Of a DNA stretch of 15,710 nucleotides, positions 1-6,903 are shown piece after piece. The DNA is from JBGSPQ01 sp041738505 (GTDB lineage Bacteria > Patescibacteriota > Gracilibacteria > UBA1369): assembly GCA_041738505.1 (NCBI GenBank), contig JBGSPQ010000018.1, positions 1 to 15,710 of the forward strand, in the 5' to 3' direction. The notes beneath the pieces are model-generated. The model did no database searches. It was not told where the DNA came from and was given only the letters and a program-made list of their open reading frames with translations. The stretch's first letter is position 1. Every line of letters starts with the position of its first letter. A program made the translations under genes and the position numbers.

Positions 1-73
1 CACCCTTTCCCTGATGAACCATTTCGACAGCTTGTGCCCTCAATTTGGGCATTTTTGGATTCGTTGTGTACAT
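1..73 (-). CDS. Partial N-terminus of a probable transposase-type helix-turn-helix protein
   Basis: An open frame on the minus strand starts at ATG (73-71) and runs off the left edge after 24 codons. It begins MYTTNPKMPKLRAQ and continues AVEMVHQGKG. From memory of the family, this basic start followed by a helix resembles the HTH leader of IS481-like/DDE transposases and related phage-type HTH proteins, in which a short basic N-terminus precedes a helix and then a turn. Only the first helix is visible, so the family is inference. An in-frame GTG lies further upstream (94-92), but ATG fits the expected start better. There is no Shine-Dalgarno motif at the usual distance; an AGGTGA lies about 17 bases before the ATG, too far to count. 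Confidence 0.45.
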   Translation of the reverse strand, partial: MYTTNPKMPKLRAQAVEMVHQGKG

Positions 74-260
74 ATTTGCTTGGGTTATTTTCACCTGCTT
101 CTATTCTACACAAGTGTTTCCAAGCTATTGAACCATTACGAAGCTCTTGACAATATATTGATTTAATGTATTAATAGACGCCTGCCGGTAATTATCCATT
201 TTGGAAAATATTATATTTATTGGATAATAGGCATGGCTTTATGCTCTTATTACTCATCCG
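74..260. other. AT-rich divergent intergenic region
   Basis: This 187-base AT-rich stretch separates the minus-strand partial HTH gene from the plus-strand 1031-codon gene. It holds no convincing gene. It contains a TTGACA at 147-152 followed 17 bases later by a weak ATTAAT (170-175), and a better TTGGAA/GATAAT promoter-like pair at 201-228. If the left gene is an insertion sequence, its end should lie in this stretch. The minus strand reads TGTGTAGAATAG from 112 to 101, which has the TGT start common to IS ends, but the partner end is outside the window. Confidence 0.5.
201..228 (+). promoter_or_regulatory. Candidate promoter for the 261-3356 gene
   Basis: TTGGAA at 201-206 and GATAAT at 223-228 are separated by 16 bases and resemble sigma-70 -35 and -10 boxes. 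Transcription would start near base 235, leaving a leader of about 25 bases with no Shine-Dalgarno motif. This is inference from consensus only. Confidence 0.4.
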
Positions 261-3200
261 ATGAATAATTCCGAAAGATCAGGAAGCAGACTTTTCCCCG
301 GCGGTGGCGGAGGAGGAGAGAAACGAGCTATTTCAGTTTCATCAATTGACTCCTCGGTTAAACTTTTTCTGGACTCGGGGGTTTTTGCCAAAATTGACGA
401 TGGTGGAGGTTTTGTGGGTAAAATAAAAACAGTAATGTCGGGTCCGTTGGAAAATCTGAAGAATATGCTTACCGATTCACCTGTGGCGGATAAAGTGCTG
501 GTGGCTCAATACCTTTCCGATGCTTTTATTAATGTACGTCAGTTTATTGTTTCGGATGAGAGCAAAGCATATCTTGCCGATTTTATGGTGGATAATTGTG
601 AAGGCACCGCAGCCGAGATAATGAATGAAGTCCAAAAATGTCTGACATGGATAGCCGAAAGGATGGGGGCTGATAATGAATTTCTTAAACAAATTGCGTT
701 TGCCGGAGTGGTCCCAACATATCAGGTGCGAAAAGACACCGTGCCCTATGGCACTAAAACAATTGAGGATAAAGAGGGTACGGCTGTAAAAGCGCCTTTC
801 CTGTCTTTTGAACCGGAGATGAGAAGCAGGCAGTATTTTGTAAGATCAACCACACAGGAATTCCCGGCCATGAATCTGGTGGAGGCTGTAAGAAATGCCA
901 CTTTGGAAGCAGCCACCGTAACCGAAGCGGTGCCGGAAGCCCTTGATGCCCGAACAGCTTCAACTCCTCCCTCACGTAACACACTACCTCCTCCGTCGAT
1001 GGGTATGAGGGCACCCGCGGTTGAAATTGCCGACAAAGAGGCTGATGCCAAAAAGTATTTTAAACAACGTTTTCTTGAGGTTTATAAAAATGAATTTTTA
1101 AAGAAATTGCGTGATATTGGAGAATCAAAATCCGACTCAAAAAATAAAGAGGAGAAAGATAGGATTTTTGAGGAGGCTTTTGATTATATTTGCAGAAAAA
1201 CCTACCTGGTGATTACATCCGATGCCACGGGTAATTCCGATGTTATGGCTTTGCATGGCTGTGTTGAAAAAAGAGTAAGTGAAGGTGCGGATTGGAAAGC
1301 AGTCATCAGACATCTTGGTGAAAACGCTGTGGCAACCGAGGCAATGGAAACTATGAGAATCTATGTTCCAATAATCGCGGCGGCATATTTATCCCATGAC
1401 AAATACCGCGAAACAATTATGGGCATTAAGGATGGAAACGAGGAGGATTTTAGGGAAAAGCAGGAGGATGCCGCGAAATGCATTTTGGATTATATCCGAG
1501 ATCAGATGTTTAATTCCGAAACGTCAAGCAAGATAGATGCGTTAGTGTATCTTGCATATTTTTTCCGCGAAACCAGAAGTGATTTGGGTTTGATTTTTTA
1601 TGAAGAGGTTTATAAATCGGCGGGGGAATTTTTTGCAAAATTAAGGAATGTCGCACCCCTTAAAAACACCTCCGATGTGACAGTTACCAAAGAATCCGGC
1701 CGTGCACAGGATAATGATGAAACAATTCCAGTAACACTAATGGGTACGGGGATTGAACCGATTCCATACACCGTACATCTGGAAACGGAAATTCAGGCGG
1801 ATGCACTTCTAAATCTATTCGCGGAAGATGAGGACGATGAAAACACAATTGTTACGGAAAAAGAGACTCTCCCGACACTTGCTGCAAATACCGAAGAGAT
1901 TCAACCAACAATTCCCGTGAAAATCATAGAGAATAATGACCCCGGAAGAGGTGCTGTGCAAAGAGAAAAAAACGGAGGATTTTGGAGCAGACTTAAAAAT
2001 TCCAAAGTTGCAAAAGTTGCGGCCGGTGTCACTCTCGCCGCCGCCACGGTGCTGGCGGGATATGGAGTGAGTTCATTAACAAATTCCGGCAAGCAGGAAT
2101 CCACCGATTCCACCCAGGCTGCCGCAAGCAGTCAAATGAGCGGTACCGCTTCTTCCACTGCTTCGGTCGCCGCATCACCATCAACAGTGGCTAACGCGGA
2201 CAATTTATCCGTACCCGATATTTCATCACCTGACAATGATCAATTGCCGGAAACTACTCCGTCACCCGAAACCGCGGACCCGGAGACTACACCTGAAGCG
2301 GCTCAAACCTATGCCGTCCATTTGGAAAAGATCGCGGGGGATGACACCCGTCTGAAAAACCTCGTGCAAAATGAATCTTTTAACAGAGAGCCCGGCAACC
2401 GCGGGGATTTTGAACAACTGCATAGTATTGTGGCGCAGGGCGCGCTGACAGCGGCACAGCAAAATATGCTGCAGGATCAACTGAACGATAAATATAATCG
2501 AGGAGAATATGGCTCAGCTACAAGACGTTTTCGCCCTCTTCTGGAAAACGGCGAATTGTTTAAGGTTCTGGGAAACGCCAATCATCCCGAACATAACTCA
2601 CTTAAGGCGGCCGTGAGCAAGTTTGGCAATCCTTCGCTGTGGTCGTGGAACAGGAAAAAACCCGTTCTTGAAAACGGTAAAGTGCAGTTTAAGTCAGTAC
2701 ACTATGAAGACCTGCACAGCGAGGATGTTGAGTTTTTTCAACAGTGCCAGAAGGACTTTGAGGCCATGGGCATAGGTAAAAACGGCAATGTACACCACAG
2801 AGGAGGCGAAGCCGGCGAAAAGATACCTTTGAAAATCAACGGCAAATGGATAACTTTTGTGGAGACCGCTTTGCAGATTAGGGGGGTTATTGAAGCGCGT
2901 GGAGTGCAGGAAATTCCGGCTCCTCCGGCAAGTATTTTGAACGACGCTGCTACTCCGGCGGACACCACTCCCACAAATACCGCGCCTGTTGATATGGAAA
3001 TTGATTTACAGCCGGACGGTCGCGGCAAAGAAGGATTTTTGCATTTGGATTCACCCGAGATTGAAATGGGAGAAACGGTGATGATGGCCATGAGCGATTT
3101 GGAGGACGATCCGGAAATTGTAATCGGTGAGGAAGTGGAGGTTGATTTGAGCGATTTGGAGGATTATCCGGAAATTGAAATTGGTGAAATGGTGGAGCTG

Positions 3201-3356
3201 GCCATGAGCGACCTGGAGGACGATCCCGAGATTGAAATCGGTGAGACGGAAATGGATGATGAAACACTTCTGGCCCTTATTGATGACGGATGGGATTCGG
3301 AGGAGATTGAAAATTCCATTGAAAAAACTCTGCAAAAGGTTAAATTGGCTGCCTGA
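261..3356 (+). CDS. Large single-pass membrane protein with acidic 19-residue C-terminal repeats
   Basis: This 1031-residue protein matches no family I recognise. There is no signal peptide. A Gly-rich start (six Gly near residues 14-19) leads into about 560 mostly helical, charged residues. One hydrophobic segment lies near residues 583-605, preceded by Lys/Arg-rich sequence (FWSRLKNSKVAK), so the predicted topology is N-terminus inside, C-terminus outside. Residues about 611-690 are a Ser/Thr/Ala/Pro linker. A compact domain follows at about 690-890 with no recognised motif. After a second Pro/Thr linker, residues 932 onward hold 3.4 copies of a 19-residue acidic repeat (core PEIEIGE...SDLEDD). 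The linker and repeats suggest a surface stalk with an acidic, possibly cation-binding tip, which is inference. The receiver gene 15 bases downstream is probably cotranscribed. The ATG at 261 was chosen as the first ATG of the frame; no Shine-Dalgarno motif precedes it. Confidence 0.85.
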   Translation: MNNSERSGSRLFPGGGGGGEKRAISVSSIDSSVKLFLDSGVFAKIDDGGGFVGKIKTVMSGPLENLKNMLTDSPVADKVLVAQYLSDAFINVRQFIVSDESKAYLADFMVDNCEGTAAEIMNEVQKCLTWIAERMGADNEFLKQIAFAGVVPTYQVRKDTVPYGTKTIEDKEGTAVKAPFLSFEPEMRSRQYFVRSTTQEFPAMNLVEAVRNATLEAATVTEAVPEALDARTASTPPSRNTLPPPSMGMRAPAVEIADKEADAKKYFKQRFLEVYKNEFLKKLRDIGESKSDSKNKEEKDRIFEEAFDYICRKTYLVITSDATGNSDVMALHGCVEKRVSEGADWKAVIRHLGENAVATEAMETMRIYVPIIAAAYLSHDKYRETIMGIKDGNEEDFREKQEDAAKCILDYIRDQMFNSETSSKIDALVYLAYFFRETRSDLGLIFYEEVYKSAGEFFAKLRNVAPLKNTSDVTVTKESGRAQDNDETIPVTLMGTGIEPIPYTVHLETEIQADALLNLFAEDEDDENTIVTEKETLPTLAANTEEIQPTIPVKIIENNDPGRGAVQREKNGGFWSRLKNSKVAKVAAGVTLAAATVLAGYGVSSLTNSGKQESTDSTQAAASSQMSGTASSTASVAASPSTVANADNLSVPDISSPDNDQLPETTPSPETADPETTPEAAQTYAVHLEKIAGDDTRLKNLVQNESFNREPGNRGDFEQLHSIVAQGALTAAQQNMLQDQLNDKYNRGEYGSATRRFRPLLENGELFKVLGNANHPEHNSLKAAVSKFGNPSLWSWNRKKPVLENGKVQFKSVHYEDLHSEDVEFFQQCQKDFEAMGIGKNGNVHHRGGEAGEKIPLKINGKWITFVETALQIRGVIEARGVQEIPAPPASILNDAATPADTTPTNTAPVDMEIDLQPDGRGKEGFLHLDSPEIEMGETVMMAMSDLEDDPEIVIGEEVEVDLSDLEDYPEIEIGEMVELAMSDLEDDPEIEIGETEMDDETLLALIDDGWDSEEIENSIEKTLQKVKLAA
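3054..3245 (+). repeat. 57-bp in-frame tandem repeat (3 full copies and a partial one)
   Basis: Copies start at 3054, 3111 and 3168, with a partial copy at 3225, an exact 57-base period encoding 19 residues. Each unit begins Pro-Glu-Ile and ends Ser-Asp-Leu-Glu-Asp. The copies differ at several bases and residues, so the array is not freshly duplicated. Confidence 0.9.
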
Positions 3357-3371
3357 AAATAATCATTGCAA

Positions 3372-3797
3372 ATGGAAGATTTAAAAAACGTTCAAGTTGA
3401 CGATAAACAACCTTTAATTTATGTGGTGGATGATGATGCCGTTCGAAGAACGATGATGAGGATTGTGCAGAAAATGAAACTGCCGGTGGAAATCCGTGAT
3501 TTTGACAGTGCCGTAAGTCTGCTGAAAGCGATTGAAAATGGTGCGGCCGTTCCTGCGGTTGTCATAAGTGATTACCAGATGCCGGAGATGAAAGGTGATG
3601 TGTTGTGTGAGAAACTTCAGGCACTGAGCGTTAACGGCAAACCTCCGACGGTTTTGATTTTAACGGGTTCAAATATTGATTTACTTCGCTCCCGATTTGA
3701 AGAGGTGGGTGCAAAGTATGTTTTTGCCAAGCCGATTGATAAGAATATCATATCAACTATAGAGAATAAAATCAGGGAAGTGTTGGCGGGTTTGTAA
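3372..3797 (+). CDS. Stand-alone CheY-like response regulator receiver
   Basis: The 141-residue product is a single receiver domain with no output domain. The acidic pocket (VVDDD, residues 18-22), the phosphoacceptor Asp67 in ISDYQMPEMKG, the switch Thr98 (LTGS) and the conserved Lys120 (AKPID) are all present, so it should accept phosphate from a histidine kinase. No kinase is in the window. It lies 15 bases after the large membrane protein gene and is probably cotranscribed. It could signal to that protein's cytoplasmic part, which is inference. An in-frame TTG exists at 3366, but the ATG at 3372 is the more likely start. No Shine-Dalgarno motif precedes either. Confidence 0.9.
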   Translation: MEDLKNVQVDDKQPLIYVVDDDAVRRTMMRIVQKMKLPVEIRDFDSAVSLLKAIENGAAVPAVVISDYQMPEMKGDVLCEKLQALSVNGKPPTVLILTGSNIDLLRSRFEEVGAKYVFAKPIDKNIISTIENKIREVLAGL

Positions 3798-3821
3798 GGC
3801 GGCGCGTGAAGAGCTAACGTT

Positions 3822-3879
3822 AACCTTCCACGTTGTTTAACGAGGAAGGTTGGGGGGGTGCTTTTTCTGGCGCTTTTTT
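3822..3879 (+). terminator. Composite hairpin and T-run downstream of the receiver gene
   Basis: AACCTTCC (3822-3829) pairs with GGAAGGTT (3844-3851). Inside it, CGTT (3831-3834) pairs with AACG (3839-3842) around a four-base loop, giving 12 pairs with one A-A mismatch. A run of seven G follows, then a small GTGC...GCGC stem ending in six T (3874-3879). The first hairpin lacks an immediate T-run; the second small one has it. Together they probably end transcription of the 261-3797 pair. Confidence 0.6.
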
Positions 3880-3890
3880 GGTATGTGTTT

Positions 3891-3896
3891 TATAAT
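3891..3896 (+). promoter_or_regulatory. Perfect TATAAT -10 box upstream of the lysine-tail gene
   Basis: TATAAT at 3891-3896 lies 30 bases before the ATG at 3927. No good -35 box is visible at 16-18 bases. Transcription would start near 3903 with a short leader that lacks a Shine-Dalgarno motif. Confidence 0.4.
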
Positions 3897-3926
3897 TGTG
3901 TGGTTATTATCTATTAATTTTTGAAT

Positions 3927-4577
3927 ATGACCAAAAAGGAAACCAAAAAAGTGAAAGAACAGGAAAAGGGCGGCGGGGGAGTTTTGTTGCTTTCCGTGGC
4001 GCTGGGCGCGGCGCTGGCGGCCGGGGCCGGTTATTATGCCACGCATAAGGAGGAAGTTGATAAGGAGGCGAAGAAAAAAATTGATGAGCTGGCAAAGTTG
4101 TTTAAGGAATCGCGTGATCAGATTGAACCGAAAGTGCGCGAGGTTTGGGGGGTTGTTTCCAAGGAGTCGGTGGCGAAGTATATTGAAGTGAGGGCGGCGC
4201 TGGTGCGCGCGCTTGAGGATGAAAGGGTTAAGAATGCCGGCGTGATTGTGAAGGATAATTATGACATGATTGTTGAATCAATTGTCGCGGGCGCCAAGAA
4301 GTCCGGAATTCTGGACTCAGCTACCCAACGGAAGCTGGAAAAACTTTTTAAGACTGATTGGGATACTGTTAAGGATGTGATGATGACGGGAGCGGAGGTC
4401 GCGTCTTCAGTGGCTAAAAAGGGTATCAAAAAGGCCAAGAAAGAGGTTAATAAAGTTGCGAAGCAAATGCAGTCGAATAAATCGAAAAAAAAGACCGTGA
4501 AAAAAATCGCCAAGAAGGCGATAAAACCCGTGAAGAAAGCGGTAAAAAAGATTGTTAAAAAAGCAAAGAAGAAATAA
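3927..4577 (+). CDS. YtxH-like membrane-anchored protein with lysine-rich histone-like tail
   Basis: The 216-residue product starts with a Lys/Glu-rich stretch, then one Gly/Ala-rich membrane segment (residues about 16-37, ending GAGYYATHKEE). That layout recalls YtxH-type small membrane proteins. Residues 40-160 are charged and probably helical. The last 53 residues (164-216) contain 26 Lys, no Arg, no Asp and one Glu, in KKA/KKI/PVKK units like histone H1-type tails. The tail would bind nucleic acid or other polyanions if cytoplasmic, or anionic wall polymers if exposed; the sequence does not decide. It has its own TATAAT upstream and a strong terminator after the stop. The ATG at 3927 was preferred over an in-frame TTG at 3921. 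Function unknown. Confidence 0.85.
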   Translation: MTKKETKKVKEQEKGGGGVLLLSVALGAALAAGAGYYATHKEEVDKEAKKKIDELAKLFKESRDQIEPKVREVWGVVSKESVAKYIEVRAALVRALEDERVKNAGVIVKDNYDMIVESIVAGAKKSGILDSATQRKLEKLFKTDWDTVKDVMMTGAEVASSVAKKGIKKAKKEVNKVAKQMQSNKSKKKTVKKIAKKAIKPVKKAVKKIVKKAKKK

Positions 4578-4598
4578 AGAAAAAATAAGTGCACCTTT

Positions 4599-4637
4599 AA
4601 CATCCGACTTCAAAAAAGAGGAGTCGGATGTTTTTTT
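4599..4637 (+). terminator. Rho-independent terminator after the lysine-tail gene
   Basis: AACATCCGACT (4599-4609) pairs with AGTCGGATGTT (4622-4632) around a 12-base loop and is followed by a T-run (4631-4637). It sits directly against the stop codon of the convergent lplB gene (4638-4636). On the minus strand the hairpin is kept but no T-run follows, so it should act mainly on the plus-strand gene. Confidence 0.85.
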
Positions 4638-4926
4638 ATGCCCTCATATTTAGAGCCCTAACAATGGTTTCGGTGAGATCTTCGGGCAATAGCCCGACAA
4701 AAACCCCTTTGTGTTTGGCCAGCACGGTTTCTATTCTGGCGGTTATTTCGTCAGGAGAGGTTGTGCGGTGCAGATTTTTTAAATTCTGTTCAATGTGAGT
4801 GATCGCCTCTTCCGGATGCAGAAAAAAATCCCCGCTGATTTGGATATCGTTGATATATTCGTCGGCCAGAATTTTTACTCTGACCAGTTTCCCACCTTCC
4901 ACTTTTTTTGACGCCTGCTGAATCAT
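4636..4926 (-). CDS. lplB: Lipoate-protein ligase accessory (C-terminal) domain protein, LplB type
   Basis: This 96-residue protein matches the small C-terminal domain of lipoate-protein ligases. It has the KVEGGKLVRVKI strand (residues 8-19) and the conserved SGDFFLHPEEAI block (31-42), followed by two helices. In Thermoplasma and similar organisms this domain is a separate subunit (LplB) needed with LplA to form lipoyl-AMP, and the same role is likely here. The gene diverges from lplA, 94 bases apart. The ATG at 4926 was chosen because upstream codons encode sequence unlike the family and because a TATACT -10 box ends seven bases before it, which fits a leaderless mRNA. The stop abuts the terminator of the neighbouring gene. 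Confidence 0.85.
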   Translation of the reverse strand: MIQQASKKVEGGKLVRVKILADEYINDIQISGDFFLHPEEAITHIEQNLKNLHRTTSPDEITARIETVLAKHKGVFVGLLPEDLTETIVRALNMRA

Positions 4927-4932
4927 GAACCG

Positions 4933-4962
4933 AGTATATATTGAATTACCGCCTAACAACAA
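4933..4962 (-). promoter_or_regulatory. Candidate leaderless promoter of lplB
   Basis: On the minus strand TTGTTG (4962-4957) and TATACT (4938-4933) are separated by 18 bases. TATACT ends six bases before the lplB ATG (4926), so transcription would start at or within a base of the A of the ATG. Confidence 0.55.
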
Positions 4963-5007
4963 TAAAGATTGCGCTTGTTTCAAAAAAATGATTATCTTTG
5001 GTGGATT

Positions 5008-5013
5008 TAAAAT
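5008..5013 (+). promoter_or_regulatory. Candidate -10 box giving a leaderless lplA mRNA
   Basis: TAAAAT at 5008-5013 matches TATAAT at five of six positions and ends seven bases before the lplA ATG (5021). No convincing -35 box is visible. If it is used, lplA would be leaderless like lplB. Confidence 0.4.
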
Positions 5014-5020
5014 CATCTTT

Positions 5021-5809
5021 ATGTCGATCTGGAGAGTGGTTGAACTGGAAACCCGCGACGCCTTTGAAAACATGGCGATTGATGAGGCCGTAAGCGAAAT
5101 GGTGGCGACGCAGGACAGCCCGCCGACCATCAGGTTTTACAGATGGAAACCGAGTGCCGTTTCGATCGGTTATTTCCAAAGCCTTCACGATGAAATTGAT
5201 ATGGATAGATGCGCGGCGGCGGGTGTGGATTGCGTACGCAGACGCACGGGGGGCGGAGCGGTATACCATGATTACGAAGGTGAACTGACCTACAGTGTGA
5301 TAGCGCCGGAGTCCATTTTTCCCAAAGGAATAACCGATTCTTACCATTCCATTTGCGGGTGGATTATGGACGGGCTGGGACGCGCGGGGATTGAGACATA
5401 TTTTAAACCGGTGAATGATATTGTGGTGAGCGACGACACCGCAACAAAGGACGGACGGTTTTTAAGCGGTAGGAAAATTTCCGGCAACGCGCAGACCAGA
5501 AGAAGCGGAGTTCTGCTCCAACACGGGACGATTTTATTTAAGGTTGATGTTAAAAAAATGTTTTCCCTATTAAAAGTGGGGCAGGACAAAATCGCGGACA
5601 AGATGATAGCGGCCGCGGAAGAACGGGTGACCAGCGTTAATGATATTGTACCGGATGTTGCTTTTATGGATTTGTACCTGGCGATGAAAGAGGCTTTTAC
5701 ATTCAATAAAAAATGGACGCCGGGAGAGTGGACGCTGGCCGAAATGATGCGCGCGCAGGAACTGGTGGAACGCAGATATTTAACCAAGGAGTGGCTGGAG
5801 ATGAGGTAG
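5021..5809 (+). CDS. lplA: Lipoate-protein ligase A, catalytic domain only
   Basis: The 262-residue enzyme would activate lipoate with ATP to lipoyl-AMP and transfer it to a lysine of E2-type proteins, here probably Lys43 of the E2 encoded at 8057-6900. Family motifs are clear: RRRTGGGAVYHD (73-84), the NDI motif (132-134) and the catalytic Lys152 in GRKISGNAQ, then the strand with HGTIL (168-172). The C-terminal accessory domain of one-gene ligases is missing and is encoded by the divergent lplB. The frame is open upstream to 4925, but the family homology begins MSIWRVVELE, so the ATG at 5021 is taken as the start; it is preceded by a possible leaderless -10 box and no Shine-Dalgarno motif. 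Octanoyltransferase activity is a less likely alternative. Confidence 0.9.
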   Translation: MSIWRVVELETRDAFENMAIDEAVSEMVATQDSPPTIRFYRWKPSAVSIGYFQSLHDEIDMDRCAAAGVDCVRRRTGGGAVYHDYEGELTYSVIAPESIFPKGITDSYHSICGWIMDGLGRAGIETYFKPVNDIVVSDDTATKDGRFLSGRKISGNAQTRRSGVLLQHGTILFKVDVKKMFSLLKVGQDKIADKMIAAAEERVTSVNDIVPDVAFMDLYLAMKEAFTFNKKWTPGEWTLAEMMRAQELVERRYLTKEWLEMR

Positions 5810-5830
5810 GTTTTATTGATTATTTTGTTG

Positions 5831-5839
5831 TGATATAAT
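5831..5839 (+). promoter_or_regulatory. Extended -10 promoter of the S-layer-homology gene
   Basis: TGATATAAT at 5831-5839 is a perfect extended -10 element (TGnTATAAT). Such promoters need little or no -35 box, and none is clear here. Transcription would start near 5846, about 17 bases before the ATG. Confidence 0.65.
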
Positions 5840-5862
5840 CCGGTAAATTAACCAAATCCAAA

Positions 5863-6903
5863 ATGTCAAAAAAATTTATTGCATCCGTTCTGTTTTTAAC
5901 GCTTATGTTACCCGCAGGAACGGCTCTGGCACAGAGCTGTTTTACCGATACGACCGGCCATCCTTATGAAGACGCCATCTGCGGTATAAAAGATATGGGA
6001 GTGGTGGAAGGGTACTCGGATGGCAGCTATAAGCCGGACTCAACAATTAACCGTGCCGAATTCACCAAAATCGTGGTTTCCATCAATCCGGACATGCACA
6101 TGGGTGTTGATCCGGGATTTTCTTCATTTTCCGATGTCGGGGATGATGACTGGTTCTATCCTTATGTGACTGTCGCAAAAGAATTTGGAGTTATCGGCGG
6201 TTATCCCGACGGCACTTTCAAGCCGGCCAATCTGATTAATCTGGCCGAAGCATTAAAAATCATACTGGAAACTTTTGACGCGGAATTAATACCGACCGGA
6301 GGGGAATGGTATGAAACATATATAGCGACAGCGCTGGATTTGGGTATTTTATCCGGAATAGACATTGATCCGGGCATTTACATAACAAGAGGTGAAATGG
6401 CGCAGATGATTTTTCTGCTGGCATATTACAGCCTTGGTTATGATGAGCTGGAATGCGCGGACGGAAGTTGTGACGATACGAATTTGACGGAGGATAACGG
6501 AGTTGAAGATGATTACATTGATGATGGTTATACTGATGATTACGGAGATACTCCCGCGGGTGATTCCCCCGTTATTCCCGGTTTTGAAGGAATTTATTAT
6601 TATCCGCGCATGTGCACCGATGAAATTTCCACCGTGGTCAATCCATGCATAAATGAATTTACCGGACCGTGCACTCTGGAGACGGATTATTACGCTGTTG
6701 ATATTTATGGAAGCTCCTGGACTTATAACAGCGCCTGCGACTGGGGCATGTACAATGATGAATTTGATCCCTGCGCCGATACCGACTCCTGTTTTTATTA
6801 TGACGGAATTGAGGCCGTGGACGGTGAACTTACCTACTGGTACTACGAAAACAATATCTGGACCAGAAGAGGTGAATATGAGTCGGCGCCGCTGGTGGAC
6901 TAG
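5863..6903 (+). CDS. Secreted S-layer-homology (SLH) domain protein with Cys-rich C-terminal domain
   Basis: This 346-residue protein has a signal peptide (residues 1-23, ending GTALA). Three SLH repeats follow at about 27-72, 88-136 and 147-190. The first two carry the GYxDGxxKP core (GYSDGSYKP, GYPDGTFKP) and the third is degenerate (GILSGIDIDP). SLH triplets anchor proteins to secondary cell-wall polymer in gram-positive-type envelopes. An acidic, Tyr-rich linker (199-235) leads to a C-terminal domain (about 241-346) with seven Cys and many aromatics, which I do not recognise. The gene has an extended -10 promoter. Its TAG stop shares four bases with the stop of the convergent E2 gene, and there is no terminator between them. 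Confidence 0.88.
   Translation: MSKKFIASVLFLTLMLPAGTALAQSCFTDTTGHPYEDAICGIKDMGVVEGYSDGSYKPDSTINRAEFTKIVVSINPDMHMGVDPGFSSFSDVGDDDWFYPYVTVAKEFGVIGGYPDGTFKPANLINLAEALKIILETFDAELIPTGGEWYETYIATALDLGILSGIDIDPGIYITRGEMAQMIFLLAYYSLGYDELECADGSCDDTNLTEDNGVEDDYIDDGYTDDYGDTPAGDSPVIPGFEGIYYYPRMCTDEISTVVNPCINEFTGPCTLETDYYAVDIYGSSWTYNSACDWGMYNDEFDPCADTDSCFYYDGIEAVDGELTYWYYENNIWTRRGEYESAPLVD

Noticed and set aside
746..1051. 101-codon minus-strand open frame inside the large membrane protein gene
   Set aside because: Antisense shadow, low-complexity Ala/Ser/Val product, no family features.
3354..3356. Possible UGA=Gly recoding as in Absconditabacteria
   Set aside because: TGA ends the large gene with the next gene starting 15 bases later, and all recognised proteins reach family length without in-frame TGA.
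4259..4603. Phe/Leu-rich minus-strand frames that look like membrane proteins
   Set aside because: They are the reverse complement of the Lys-rich tail (AAA/AAG codons read as TTT/CTT), so the hydrophobic look is an artefact.
4925..5020. Upstream extension of lplA from ATG 4925
   Set aside because: The 32 extra residues are unlike the ligase family, which begins at MSIWRVVELE, and they overlap the lplB promoter.
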